Assembly (NCBI GenBank): GCA_947501275.1 | Contig: CANMVD010000006.1 | Span: forward strand, 113,028-177,027 | DNA: 64,000 bases | Source of the DNA: an uncultured Tateyamaria sp. | GTDB taxonomy: Bacteria > Pseudomonadota > Alphaproteobacteria > Rhodobacterales > Rhodobacteraceae | Direction: 5' to 3' | Shown here: in pieces, positions 26,923-35,353 of the stretch | How the letters are laid out: each line of letters opens with the position of its first letter | Numbering within the stretch: position 1 is the first letter of the stretch | Program-made: the position numbers and the translations under genes | The notes under the pieces: generated by a model | Seen by the model: only the letters and a program-made list of their open reading frames with translations | Told to the model about the DNA's origin: nothing | Database searches by the model: none

Positions 26923-27767
26923 TGCCAGACATCTGGGGTCTGGCCGCGATTGCCGCCAAATTTGCGTTATACCTCGGCGTGCTTACTTCGGCTGGGACAG
27001 TCTTTGCGGCCTTAGTTTTCGGGACGGCGAATATGCGTCGAACGACGGTCACCTTCGCGTTACTTGCTTTCATCGCCACTGTCATTGGTTTCTCTTTGCG
27101 GGGTGCTGCGCTGACGGGTGATGTGAGCGGTATGACAGATCCCGAAATGTTGGGGCTGCTTTGGAGCACACCTGTCGGAACGGCATTGGTTTATCGACTG
27201 ATCGGTCTGGCCTTGTTGATCGCTGGATGTATGTTTGGCCGTCTTGGTCTGTGGTTGTCTGTCACAGGTGGAGGGCTTGCCCTTTGGTCCTTTGCCAGCG
27301 TCGGACATATCCCAGACAAGGACATGTTCTGGCTGAGTGCGCTCTTGGTCGCCCATCTGATTGCCGTTGCGATGTGGATTGGTATCCTGACCCCTTTGAA
27401 ACGGCTGGCTGACGCATCGGCCGCCAAGGAGGCTGCCGACCTCGGGCATCGCTTTGGTCGCATCGCCACGGCATTTGTTCCTTTGCTCATTCTTGCGGGC
27501 CTGATCATGAGCTACGTATTGATTGGATCAGTCGCCGCGCTGATCAGCACGGGCTATGGCCAAGTTCTGATGATGAAAGTCGCTGCAGTTGCTGCGCTGC
27601 TGTGCCTTGCCGCTTTGAACAAGTTGCGATTTGTGCCTAAGCTGATGAACGGTGACGCTCAGGTAGCTATGCAATTGTCACGCTCGATTTCGTTCGAGTG
27701 GGCCGCTGTGACACTCATATTATTCGCGACAGCCGTTCTCACTTCCGTTCTGACCTTACCATCATGA
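26922..27767 (+). CDS. copD: CopD-domain copper transport membrane protein
   Basis: A 281-aa integral membrane protein with about eight hydrophobic segments and the CopD domain (WLSALLVAHLIAVAMWIGILTPLKRL; AAVAALLCLAALNKLRFVPKL). It starts with GTG sharing one base with the copC stop, and its stop lies just before the oxidase start. CopD proteins move copper across the inner membrane together with CopC. Confidence 0.85.
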   Translation: MPDIWGLAAIAAKFALYLGVLTSAGTVFAALVFGTANMRRTTVTFALLAFIATVIGFSLRGAALTGDVSGMTDPEMLGLLWSTPVGTALVYRLIGLALLIAGCMFGRLGLWLSVTGGGLALWSFASVGHIPDKDMFWLSALLVAHLIAVAMWIGILTPLKRLADASAAKEAADLGHRFGRIATAFVPLLILAGLIMSYVLIGSVAALISTGYGQVLMMKVAAVAALLCLAALNKLRFVPKLMNGDAQVAMQLSRSISFEWAAVTLILFATAVLTSVLTLPS

Positions 27768-27775
27768 GGCTTATC

Positions 27776-29074
27776 ATGAACCGCCGCCAATTCCTTGCCA
27801 GTTCCGCCGCCATAGGGTGTCTGCCCCGTTTCGCAGTTGCTGCATCGCCCACCTTTCGTCTCAAAGCAGAAGAAATCACAGGCCAGATCCTGCCAGAAGG
27901 AGATGGAACCACGCGCATGTTGGGTTTCAATGGTTCAGTGCCGGGGCCACAAATCCGTGTGCGCAAGGGTGAGCGGGTACGCGTCGATGTTGAAAATGGC
28001 CTCGACGAAGGCACCGCCGTCCATTGGCATGGCATAAGGCTTGAGAACAGCATGGACGGGGTGCCCGTCTTGACCCAGAACCTTATCGATCCGGGCAACA
28101 CAAAAACCTACAGCTTTGTGGCCCCGGATGCCGGAACATTCTGGTACCATTCGCACTACATCTCTCACGAACAAGTCGCTCGGGGCCTCATGGGGCCACT
28201 GATTATCGAAGACGACGCACCTATTGATGTGGACCATGACATCACGGCGGTTCTGGCAGATTGGCGGATGGAACGAGATGGCGCGCTGATCGAAGAGTAC
28301 GCGGATCGCCACAGCGTTGCCCATGCCGGGCTTCTTGGCACGTTTGCGCGCGCCTTCTTTTCGCAAGGTGAGGTGAAGACAGGGGATCGGATCAGGTTGC
28401 GGCTGATCAATTCTGCCACGAACAGGATCTTTCCAATCGCTGTGACCGGTGCCTCGGGCAAGATCGTCGCGTTGGATGGTATGCCGCTGACAAAGCCACG
28501 TGACTTCGAGCAAATCATGATGGCCCCGGCGCAAAGGGTTGATTTGATCCTCGACGTGGCGGCGGAAGTGAAACTTGATATGATGAACCGGCAGGGCCCC
28601 TATGAACTTGGGGCGATTGCGGCATCCGGAACGAACGAACACCGGCACAGAACACCCATCGCTGCCTTGCCTGCTCATGCGATAGGCGTTCCGCCAAAGC
28701 CCGGCCAGCATCTAACCCTTCGCATGATGGGAGGTGCTATGGGCGGGCGCCACGGTGGTGATAATATCTGGGCTTTCAACGATGTATCTGATCTTCAACC
28801 CAACCCGTTTGGGTCATTTCAGCAAGGCGAAACAGCACGGATCACACTGATCAACGACACATCATTCCCGCACGGGATCCATTTGCATGGTCATCATTTC
28901 TATGAGGTCGGGGCCGATGGCAGCATCGGCGATCTGCGCGACACGACACTCGTCAATGCCCGCGACAGCCGCGATATTCTTTGCACCTTTGACAACCTCG
29001 GAAAATGGATGCTGCACTGTCACATGCTGAGCCATGCGGTTGGAGGAATGCGCACATGGGTAGAGGTTACATGA
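27776..29074 (+). CDS. Multicopper oxidase, Tat-exported
   Basis: A 432-aa three-domain multicopper oxidase. MNRRQFLASSAAIGCLPR is a twin-arginine signal. Copper-ligand motifs are HWHGIRL, WYHSHYISHE, HGIHLHGHHF and HCHMLSH, giving type 1, 2 and 3 sites. The HCHMLSH Met/His pattern and the neighbours suggest a copper-detoxifying oxidase (CopA/CueO-like). Start at 27776 has GAGG at good spacing; ATG 27764 overlapping the copD stop is possible. Short for PcoA/CopA (about 600 aa) because the Met-rich insert is absent. Confidence 0.88.
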   Translation: MNRRQFLASSAAIGCLPRFAVAASPTFRLKAEEITGQILPEGDGTTRMLGFNGSVPGPQIRVRKGERVRVDVENGLDEGTAVHWHGIRLENSMDGVPVLTQNLIDPGNTKTYSFVAPDAGTFWYHSHYISHEQVARGLMGPLIIEDDAPIDVDHDITAVLADWRMERDGALIEEYADRHSVAHAGLLGTFARAFFSQGEVKTGDRIRLRLINSATNRIFPIAVTGASGKIVALDGMPLTKPRDFEQIMMAPAQRVDLILDVAAEVKLDMMNRQGPYELGAIAASGTNEHRHRTPIAALPAHAIGVPPKPGQHLTLRMMGGAMGGRHGGDNIWAFNDVSDLQPNPFGSFQQGETARITLINDTSFPHGIHLHGHHFYEVGADGSIGDLRDTTLVNARDSRDILCTFDNLGKWMLHCHMLSHAVGGMRTWVEVT

Positions 29075-29496
29075 GACAAGCGCTGATGGTGGCGATACTT
29101 GTGGGTTCGCCTGCATTGGCGGACCATGAATTACTGGATCGTGACATCCATGAAGGTCAGACACTTTACCAGCAACACTGCGCAGCTTGTCACGGAACCA
29201 ATCTTGAGGGACAACGGAACTGGCGTTCACCCAATGACGATGGAACACTGCCCGCCCCACCCCATGACGAGACAGGGCACACTTGGCACCACGACAACCT
29301 GTTGTTGTTCGAATACACCAAGCTTGGTGGACAAGGCGCATTGGCCGCCCGTGGTATTGATGATTTCAACAGCGGTATGCCTGCATTTGAAGGTGTGATC
29401 ACCGATGATGAGATTTGGGATGTCCTTGCCTATATCAGATCAACTTGGTCAGAGCGGGTCCAGGAAATGCAAGCCAGTCGCAACCCGCCGCACTGA
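29071..29496 (+). CDS. Periplasmic c-type cytochrome
   Basis: A 141-aa protein. Signal peptide MRQALMVAILVGSPALA, then one haem-c site CAACH at residues about 34-38 and a distal Met candidate in GMPAFEGVITDDEIWDVLAYI, typical of class I cytochrome c. Its ATG overlaps the oxidase stop by ATGA, so it is co-translated and probably exchanges electrons with the multicopper oxidase. A longer start at 29056 is possible. Confidence 0.88.
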   Translation: MRQALMVAILVGSPALADHELLDRDIHEGQTLYQQHCAACHGTNLEGQRNWRSPNDDGTLPAPPHDETGHTWHHDNLLLFEYTKLGGQGALAARGIDDFNSGMPAFEGVITDDEIWDVLAYIRSTWSERVQEMQASRNPPH

Positions 29497-29537
29497 ACCA
29501 CCGGCGGTGCATCACCGACTTGTATCGGCTTTGCAAT

Positions 29538-30122
29538 CTACGGGTCATTTGTACGCTCAGACATGGTGTATTTACCGCGGCTGGTCCGGTGTAGCATACC
29601 GTCGCCGCAAAGGTCTGACAGCGCGCGGTAACATGCTTCGTGGGTCAGATTGATGCGACCGGCGAGCTCGGTCACTGTGCCCGTCAGGTAACCTGCCTGC
29701 ACTGCAGCGAGAACGCGGTGCTTTGCAGATCGAATTGCAAGGATTTCTGAATGCGCGCGATATTGCTGGACCTGGGTTGCCAGGTGCTGCGAAAACTGCA
29801 TGGAAAAATCCGGTCCAGCGCGCATCAAGTCCAGTGTTATACCACGGTCATAGCAGACCACTGTGCTGTCGCTCAAACATACCGCATCACAATGATAGAC
29901 AGCTGAAAAGATTGATGCTTCTGCGAAATACGCCCCTTCCGCAGCTCGGTGAATGACCAGCATGTCACCCGTTTCGGTCACCCGTTGAAGCACGACGCTG
30001 CCGCTCACCACGCGAAAGAAACCGTGTGTCTGCTGACCTTGCCGAAAAAGGGTCTCACCGCGCTTGAAGCTGATGGTCTTAAGCGCGCTCTTGGGCAAGG
30101 CAGTCAGCAGTTCATCCAACAT
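29538..30122 (-). CDS. Crp/Fnr-family transcriptional regulator
   Basis: A 194-aa regulator. The cyclic-nucleotide-binding-like beta barrel covers residues about 15-110 (FKRGETLFRQGQQTHGFFRVVSGSVVLQRV). The HTH is near the C-terminus (TVTELAGRINLTHEACYRALSDLCGDGM). It has no FNR-type N-terminal cysteine cluster and is shorter than CRP. Convergent with the cytochrome gene; divergent from the His-rich protein gene. An FNR-like palindrome overlaps its own start codon. Confidence 0.85.
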   Translation of the reverse strand: MLDELLTALPKSALKTISFKRGETLFRQGQQTHGFFRVVSGSVVLQRVTETGDMLVIHRAAEGAYFAEASIFSAVYHCDAVCLSDSTVVCYDRGITLDLMRAGPDFSMQFSQHLATQVQQYRAHSEILAIRSAKHRVLAAVQAGYLTGTVTELAGRINLTHEACYRALSDLCGDGMLHRTSRGKYTMSERTNDP

Positions 30123-30138
30123 ATGATCGAAATCATAT
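30121..30138. promoter_or_regulatory. FNR/CRP-type palindrome over the Crp/Fnr start codon
   Basis: ATATGATCGAAATCATAT is a perfect 7-bp inverted repeat with a 4-bp centre, containing TGAT-N4-ATCA, the core of FNR-class boxes. It begins on the regulator's own ATG (30120-30122) and lies 47 bp upstream of the 173-aa gene start. This fits autoregulation plus control of the divergent gene. Binding not shown. Confidence 0.55.
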
Positions 30139-30184
30139 TGGATCTGTTGGTCCTTGCATAGCCTTTACAAAACAGGAGCCCTTA

Positions 30185-30706
30185 ATGACGCCACATATGC
30201 TAGCCACCGCCCTTGTCCTCACCGTGTCATCTGCATCCGCACAACACACGCACGCGGCCGGCGGAGCAACGGAAACAGGCCAGTCGCAATTCGCCGCCAT
30301 CGCTGAGATCGTTGAGCTGCTGCTGGCAGACCCTTCAACGGATTGGTCGATGGTAAAGATCGACGCACTGCGTGAGCACCTTGTCGATATGGATAACGTG
30401 ACAGCCCGTGCTTCGGTTGAAACGAAAATCGCGGGTGAGACGGTCACATTTGTTGTCACTGGTATTGGAGCAACAACCCTGTCGGTCCAGCGAATGGCGA
30501 CGGCACATGCCCCGATGCTCCAGAAGGACACTGGATGGCCAGTTGAAGTTCAGCCAGTTGCTAACGGCGTTCGGATGTCGGTCGGGTCACCAGACGCTGG
30601 GACCTTGGAGCAGATTTTAGGACTTGGGTTTCACGGATTGATGACCATTGGCGCACATCATCAACAACATCACATGATGATCGCATTGGGTCATACCCCA
30701 CACTGA
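30185..30706 (+). CDS. Secreted His-rich protein, unknown function
   Basis: A 173-aa protein with a signal peptide (MTPHMLATALVLTVSSASA) and His clusters at both ends of the mature part: HTHAAGG after cleavage and GAHHQQHHMMIALGHTPH at the C-terminus. The middle is Met- and Val-rich (TGIGATTLSVQRMATAHAPM). No family recognised. The His/Met composition and the copper operon next door suggest periplasmic metal binding. AGGAG lies just upstream of the ATG. Confidence 0.75.
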   Translation: MTPHMLATALVLTVSSASAQHTHAAGGATETGQSQFAAIAEIVELLLADPSTDWSMVKIDALREHLVDMDNVTARASVETKIAGETVTFVVTGIGATTLSVQRMATAHAPMLQKDTGWPVEVQPVANGVRMSVGSPDAGTLEQILGLGFHGLMTIGAHHQQHHMMIALGHTPH

Positions 30707-31450
30707 GCTTCTGGCGGCCGATTTTTGGGGCCGTCACAGCGAAAAAGTGTTCTTTACCGCAGCTCGGCCTATAGATGTGCCAACACCGGCGGGCCGCACC
30801 AACCCTGTCGAGTTGTGCTGCACTTGCTGCCCCCAACACTCGCCGGGAGCAGGTTTTAGAGACGAGCGCCCTAAATGGCTTCACTCAAAACTTGTCTCAA
30901 AGGGGGCAAGGATGATCAAAGGCAACATTTTGCGTCGCAAAAGGAAAAACTGCGCCCGAAACGTAGAGCTGTGTGTCGCTTCATAAGTAAGGAAGTGGCG
31001 GACCGAGGATCAGACAAATACATTCTCTAAATCATTGATAAAGCTATAACTTCATTTTTGAAAAAAACATCATACCACACAATATACCCCGTATGATTTG
31101 TAATCCTTTCTCATTTGCCAACAGGTCACCTCCGGCACGCGATCTCCGGTTCATAGGAAAAGCCCCTTATCGATCCGTCCCTTAGACGGCCCAAAGCCGC
31201 CGTCCAACCTCTGACTGCGATGCCGCAGTTGCAGCCCGCACAGCCGACATTAGCTGCGATCGCAATATTTGAATGGGTCCGAACTCACACTCTGCGGACA
31301 AAGCGCCATTTCGCAGCGGCCGCGCCAATGTCAGCTCTGTCAGATTTCAGTATCCTCAATTGCTACCTTTCCAAACTCCATTTTCCAAACTTGACAGCTT
31401 GTTCAAAATGTTGACCCTGCGCTGACCTTTTGGGGATATGTGGGGATACA
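30707..31450. other. 744-bp gap with repeat copies, no gene seen
   Basis: No credible gene. 31187-31320 contains the dispersed intergenic repeat (core at 31219-31257) with flanking GACGGCCCAAAGCCGCCGT and TGCGGACAAAGCGCCATTTC, which recur near 60.8 kb. 30990-31100 is AT-rich compared with its surroundings. Confidence 0.5.
31219..31257 (+). repeat. Dispersed intergenic repeat, copy 1
   Basis: Core GATGCCGCAGTTGCAGCCCG, then GACATTAGCTGC. It shares flanks with the 60.8-kb copy (GACGGCCCAAAGC on the left, TGCGGACAAAGCGCCA on the right), so the full element is about 150 bp here. Confidence 0.6.
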
Positions 31451-31879
31451 ATGGTCAAAAAATTTCGGCACCTTGCTTTGTTGAGCGGCGTACTTGCCCT
31501 CGCGGCTTGCTCCACACCAGAAGAGCTGGCTCAAGACGACATTGCATTCCAACAGAAACACTATGTTGGGAAGACTGCATCAGGCAACCCACTGTACCGA
31601 CAAGAACTACAGGGAGAGGGCCGCTTGCCCCGTCGTGAGAACCCATTATTGGGTCACACCGATGAAACGGTTAGGCAAATACCTATCCAACAGCTGCCAC
31701 AACCAAAGTTGAGCGGAATATCTGGGCGGTTTTTCAAAGATTGGTGTGAACAAGATGGATATCGCAATTATCGTATTGTTGAAAACGAACACAACGGCAA
31801 TTTCAGGGTTAAGGTATCGACGGCCGCCGGTCGAAGCTATTTACCATTGTATGACGTGACGGCCGAGTGCTTGAACTAA
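31451..31879 (+). CDS. Small lipoprotein, unknown function
   Basis: A 142-aa protein with a lipoprotein signal: MVKKFRHLALLSGVLALAAC, lipobox LAAC with Cys20. The rest is polar, with two cysteines (KDWCEQDGY; VTAECLN) that could form a disulfide. No family recognised. Start at 31451 follows GGGGAT; the upstream frame from 31430 lacks a good site. The gene stands alone between two repeat-rich gaps. Confidence 0.7.
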   Translation: MVKKFRHLALLSGVLALAACSTPEELAQDDIAFQQKHYVGKTASGNPLYRQELQGEGRLPRRENPLLGHTDETVRQIPIQQLPQPKLSGISGRFFKDWCEQDGYRNYRIVENEHNGNFRVKVSTAAGRSYLPLYDVTAECLN

Positions 31880-32033
31880 ACACCACCTGACCGAACATCG
31901 GACATTTGTGTGCCTTGCAGCAATAGAAAGTTTGGGCTCTTAACGGCCATCGGACGTGCCGCAGCATCTGATACGCGAGAATGACGGGACGACGTCGATC
32001 ACGGCCCTTTTCTGCCTTTCACCGACCATCCAA

Positions 32034-32071
32034 GATGCTGCGCTCGCAGCCCATTTCCGGACATTCGCTGC
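32034..32071 (+). repeat. Dispersed intergenic repeat, copy 2
   Basis: GATGCTGCGCTCGCAGCCC followed by GGACATTCGCTGC. Lies in the 31880-32161 gap, which holds no gene. Confidence 0.6.
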
Positions 32072-32161
32072 TGGCGCAAAAAATCTACGCCGGTCGAACT
32101 TGCAGCTCTGCGGGACGAAGCTGCCTTACGATCGGCGTATTCAAAGGTCTGCTCTCGAATG

Positions 32162-32707
32162 TCAGCTGCGCTGTGCGGCGCTTGTCAGCATTGCCTTAAG
32201 TGTCTCTCTGCCGGCTTCAGCCGTCGCCTTGGCAGTGATACGTGCACTGCCGACGTTCTTGGCTTCTGACAGTGCCGGATGCTCGGACGGCGACACGGCC
32301 AGTCCAAGGATCAGTCCTTCAGACTTCGACGGTTGCAGGACGGCAAATTGCTTCGTCGTTTTGAAGCCAGTGTAAGTTTTGCAAGGCGTCACCTTTACCT
32401 TGTCCAGCGTCAGGGCATGGGACCGCAGGTCGTCATACAGCGCCACGTAAGCCGGATCGATCTGGTCTCGTAGCTCCGCCTCAAGACTACTGGGGTCGGA
32501 CCACGGCACATCGCCTGTTTTTTCTCGGATCACAGCGATGGCAGTTGTGTGTCCAAGACCATGGTTCGACTTCAATAATGCCATGCGTGTCTTTTTGTCA
32601 TCACCCACGCTGTCCAGAATATCCAGCCAGTAAGCCAACGGATGGCCGGTTTTCTGAGGCAGGTTTTCAATAATACGGGCGTGCATCTCGCCGGGACTGA
32701 GTGCCAT
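32162..32707 (-). CDS. DUF4287 / DUF5655 domain protein
   Basis: A 181-aa cytosolic protein. The N-terminal ~65 residues (MHARIIENLPQKTGHPLAYWLDIL...GLGHTTAIAVIREK) match DUF4287, which often precedes DUF5655-like domains. The C-terminal half (DLRSHALTLDKVKVTPCKTY) has the DUF5655 look. Start at 32707 shares the TAATG junction with the preceding SRPBCC stop and has AAGGA upstream. Function unknown; such proteins travel with ArsR/SRPBCC operons. Confidence 0.8.
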   Translation of the reverse strand: MALSPGEMHARIIENLPQKTGHPLAYWLDILDSVGDDKKTRMALLKSNHGLGHTTAIAVIREKTGDVPWSDPSSLEAELRDQIDPAYVALYDDLRSHALTLDKVKVTPCKTYTGFKTTKQFAVLQPSKSEGLILGLAVSPSEHPALSEAKNVGSARITAKATAEAGRETLKAMLTSAAQRS

Positions 32708-33120
32708 TATGCTGGTCCTTTCGATGTAAGAAGCACGGGAAGTTTCTTGCGCAAAATGCGTCCCCAACCTGCAGTAAGAATGGCGCGGGTGGGCCATTGC
32801 CGCAGTGCAAATCCGTCATGCACCAGATCAAGTCTCGTGCCGGTTGCTGTTTCCGTCAGTGCGAAGGAAACGGTTGTATCCAGATTGCCGGCTTTCCAGG
32901 AGATCACCAGCCGCTGCGGCGGGTCAAGTTCCAGCACTTCGGAATGCACCGTGCCGTCAAACCCCGGCGCGGGATCGGTCTGGAAGGTGAACTTATGCCC
33001 AAGCTCAGGTTTGAAATTATTGGGCATCAGCCAAACCGCAAGCTCTGTCGGGTTGATCAGCGTCTCCCAAACCATCTGGCGCGGGAAGGCCAGATCAACT
33101 CTTCGTCGTATCGTTCCCAT
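32707..33120 (-). CDS. SRPBCC (AHSA1-like) domain protein
   Basis: A 137-aa protein of the Aha1/CalC-like SRPBCC group: RRRVDLAFPRQMVWETLINPTELAVWLMP, PPQRLVISWKAGNLDTTVSFALTE and TRLDLVHDGFALRQWP. These proteins bind hydrophobic ligands. It is 2 bp from the ArsR stop and overlaps the DUF4287 gene, forming a tight operon. Confidence 0.85.
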   Translation of the reverse strand: MGTIRRRVDLAFPRQMVWETLINPTELAVWLMPNNFKPELGHKFTFQTDPAPGFDGTVHSEVLELDPPQRLVISWKAGNLDTTVSFALTETATGTRLDLVHDGFALRQWPTRAILTAGWGRILRKKLPVLLTSKGPA

Positions 33121-33122
33121 AA

Positions 33123-33440
33123 TCAGTTCTTCTTTCTTTTCAGAAGCTCCGCGAAGGCGTCGAGCTTTTTGTCCCAGAAAGCTTCATATTTCGAGAGCCA
33201 TCCTGCCACGCTCAGCAAAGGTACGGCATCAACACTGTAAATGTTTTGACGCCCGTTCTTGTGGTGTGAAACCAACCCCGCTTCGCGCAGGATTTGCAGA
33301 TGCTGCGAGACTGCGGGCTGCGAGATCGTGAGCCGGTCACTCAACTCTCCGACCGAACGGTCGCTTTCGAGCAGCAAATCCAGCAGTACGCGGCGGTTTT
33401 GATCCGCCAGTGCACGAAAGACTTGGGATTCCTTATTCAT
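33123..33440 (-). CDS. ArsR-family transcriptional regulator
   Basis: A 105-aa ArsR protein. wHTH at about residues 10-75: VFRALADQNRRVLLDLLLES, SVGELSDRLTISQPAVSQHLQILREAGLV. There is no CxC metal site, as is common for ArsR proteins coupled to SRPBCC genes, which probably respond to organic ligands. Start at 33440 (MNKESQVFRAL) overlaps the upstream membrane protein gene by 8 bp. Confidence 0.88.
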   Translation of the reverse strand: MNKESQVFRALADQNRRVLLDLLLESDRSVGELSDRLTISQPAVSQHLQILREAGLVSHHKNGRQNIYSVDAVPLLSVAGWLSKYEAFWDKKLDAFAELLKRKKN

Positions 33441-34014
33441 GTACAGTGTCCGCCAGTTTGCCACCCTGATTACGGCTCAAGATAAAGGAGGCCGCAATGG
33501 CAGCGATCATCCAACCGACAATCAGGTTCGCGCTTTCTCCAACAGCATAAGCCGGCGCGAGCCCCCACCAGTTTGAAAGAACACCGTAGGTGGCCACCGA
33601 GCCTGAAACCGCGCTAAGCGTAATGACTGACAGGCTGCGCTTGCGTCCAAGTGGGGCCAGCAGGACTAACAGTACAACAATCAAGGTAGCAACGACAAAC
33701 TGCGTCACGGCTTGCCGCGTCAGATAGGCCGCACCGTCGTAATAGGCGATTGGCATGGAGGATATCCACGACACCGTATTGTCTGTGAACAAGAGGCCCA
33801 AACGACCAGAAAACGTCTCGTCGAAAGCTGCTGTCCCCAGCGATCCCGGAGCCTCGATCACCGGCGTGCGCAAATGAAATGCACCGAGATCAGGAGAACT
33901 CTCGGTCGTAATGACATGCGCCGCAGACGGACCCCAAGGAAACATCTGGGTAATCCCACCCCACATGAAAAGGAAGAGTCCGGCAGCAGCGACGGCGATG
34001 AGCGGCTTACGCAT
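33433..34014 (-). CDS. Membrane protein, unknown function
   Basis: A 193-aa protein with an N-terminal hydrophobic segment (LIAVAAAGLFLFMWGG), a periplasmic-looking loop of about 85 residues, and three further hydrophobic stretches (FVVATLIVVLLVLLAPL; VITLSAVSGSVATYGVL; LIVGWMIAAIAASFIL). No family recognised. First gene of the ArsR operon and so probably the main target of that repressor. Confidence 0.75.
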   Translation of the reverse strand: MRKPLIAVAAAGLFLFMWGGITQMFPWGPSAAHVITTESSPDLGAFHLRTPVIEAPGSLGTAAFDETFSGRLGLLFTDNTVSWISSMPIAYYDGAAYLTRQAVTQFVVATLIVVLLVLLAPLGRKRSLSVITLSAVSGSVATYGVLSNWWGLAPAYAVGESANLIVGWMIAAIAASFILSRNQGGKLADTVHE

Positions 34015-34029
34015 TTCGAATCTCCATAA

Positions 34030-34072
34030 GTGATCGCTTATGAGATTTATGCATAAGCGAATACCTATAAGT
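34030..34072. promoter_or_regulatory. Imperfect inverted repeats, candidate ArsR operator
   Basis: The 43 bp upstream of the operon contain ATAAGTGATCGCTTAT and GCTTATGAGATTTATGCATAAGC, overlapping AT-rich dyads built on CTTAT/ATAAG. This is the usual look of ArsR-family operators, 16-58 bp upstream of the first start codon. Inferred. Confidence 0.5.
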
Positions 34073-34266
34073 CAAGCTTTCTCGAAAGGTCCCTAAATAC
34101 GCGTTTTGCTAACGCGATCAGCAAAGCCGTCGTTCGCCGCAACTCAGACCTTTCGGAGGTTTGGGCTCCAAGCCGACCTCAGAGGCAGCGCAGCAATCCT
34201 GTGGTATGTTGCCTTGTCAACGTCGGGTTGTCGTTGTGGAGGGCATGGCGGATCGGAGGATCAGTC

Positions 34267-34899
34267 ATGGAAACACCAAACTTACCAGCCATTCGCGCAC
34301 TTCGCCCAGCATGGAACAAAGGCCGTATCGTCGGCCAGAAGCGCCCTCTGAATCCGAAACACGTCTGGGCAATCCGCGTTCGACTTGAATTGGCCGAGAA
34401 CCATCGCGACCTCGCGCTGTTCAACATGGCAGTCGACAGCAAGCTGCGCGGTTGCGATCTGGTCAAGATGAAGGTCGTAGATGTGATGGCTTCCGGTCAG
34501 ATCAAGGAACGAGCATCGGTGCTGCAAAGCAAGACACAGAAACCTGTGAGATTCGAAATATCCGAAGGTACACGCGCCTCGGTCGAAAAGTAGATGGAAG
34601 ATGAGCTCATGGTCGGCTCGGAGTACCTTTGGCCGGGCCGCTTTCACGAACGCCTGCACATCTCGACACGCCAGTATGCGCGGATCGTCCGTGAGTGGGT
34701 CACGTCGATCGGTCTTGAGGCGAGCGCATATGGCACGCATTCGATGCGGCGCACAAAGGTGACCCAGATCTACAAGAAGACAGGCAACCTGCGTGCTGTT
34801 CAGCTTCTCCTCGGACACACGAAGATGGACAGCACGGTGCGATACCTTGGCGTTGAACTTGAAGATGCACTGGCGATCGCTGAGGCCATCGAAATCTGA
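34267..34899 (+). pseudogene. Tyrosine recombinase broken by an amber codon
   Basis: Two pieces in the same frame, split by TAG at 34591-34593. Part one (METPNLPAIRALRPAWNKGR...) carries the first catalytic Arg (SKLRGCDLVKMKVVDV) and Lys (QSKTQKPVRF). Part two (MEDELMVGSEYLWPGR...) carries HSMRR, LLLGHTKMDSTVRYLG with His and Tyr nucleophile. The context EGTRASVEK-stop-MEDEL suggests a Trp codon TGG mutated to TAG. Family: short phage-type integrases scattered in Rhodobacteraceae and sphingomonads. Active only if the stop is read through. Confidence 0.85.
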
Positions 34900-34906
34900 C
34901 GCAATC

Positions 34907-34928
34907 GGGCCGTCTTCACGGGCGGCCC
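34907..34928 (+). terminator. GC-rich hairpin after the integrase pseudogene
   Basis: GGGCCG ... CGGCCC forms a 6-bp stem with a 10-base loop, 8 bp after the integrase stop. No T-tract follows, so intrinsic termination is doubtful. Confidence 0.35.
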
Positions 34929-34952
34929 ATACCGGACTCTGAGGGTGCGGTT

Positions 34953-34990
34953 CAATGCTGCATCGCAGCTTCTCGGAAGCAGACATTGAC
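34953..34990 (+). repeat. Dispersed intergenic repeat, degenerate copy
   Basis: AATGCTGCATCGCAGC then GGAAGCAGACATTGAC, recognisable as the same core as the copies at 31.2, 32.0, 58.1, 60.8 and 62.3 kb but with more changes. Confidence 0.4.
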
Positions 34991-35353
34991 AGAGGGTTGT
35001 GGACGCCCCTCCTCAACCGAGACAAAAAAACTGCCAAATCGCAAAAGTTCTGGCTGGGGTTTTTGTCTTGGCTAAGAGGTTGATCCTGCGTGGGCCAGTT
35101 CGGGCGGCCATATACGACCCTTTTTGCGCCATATGAGAAGGATCGACAGCGCGACGAATATCGCAAAGGCCCACGCGTCCCGCAATGCTATCTGACAACC
35201 TTAAGATAGCGCTTACGGAATTCTTTAAAGCGTTGAAAACACCACGCTCTGGCTTGTCTTCGACCATCGCCAGAAAAAGCTGGGTGTGAAATCGGTTGCC
35301 TTCACTTGTGCCCTCGAAGACATGGACCACGGCCTGACGAAGCTGGTCTGCCG

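Larger units (their letters stand above)
34900..35353. other. Gene-free gap with a repeat copy and two coding fragments
   Basis: 34953-34990 is a degenerate copy of the dispersed repeat. 35072-35194 on the minus strand reads as the C-terminus of a membrane protein (ALRDAWAFAIFVALSILLIW ... PPELAHAGSTS stop), origin unknown. 35220-35350 on the minus strand is open (VVHVFEGTSEGNRFHTQLFL) but unrecognised. These look like debris around insertion elements. Confidence 0.5.

Noticed and set aside
35013..35330. A complete orfB of the IS3 element
   Set aside because: The open frame lacks DDE blocks and is only about 100 codons; it is debris.
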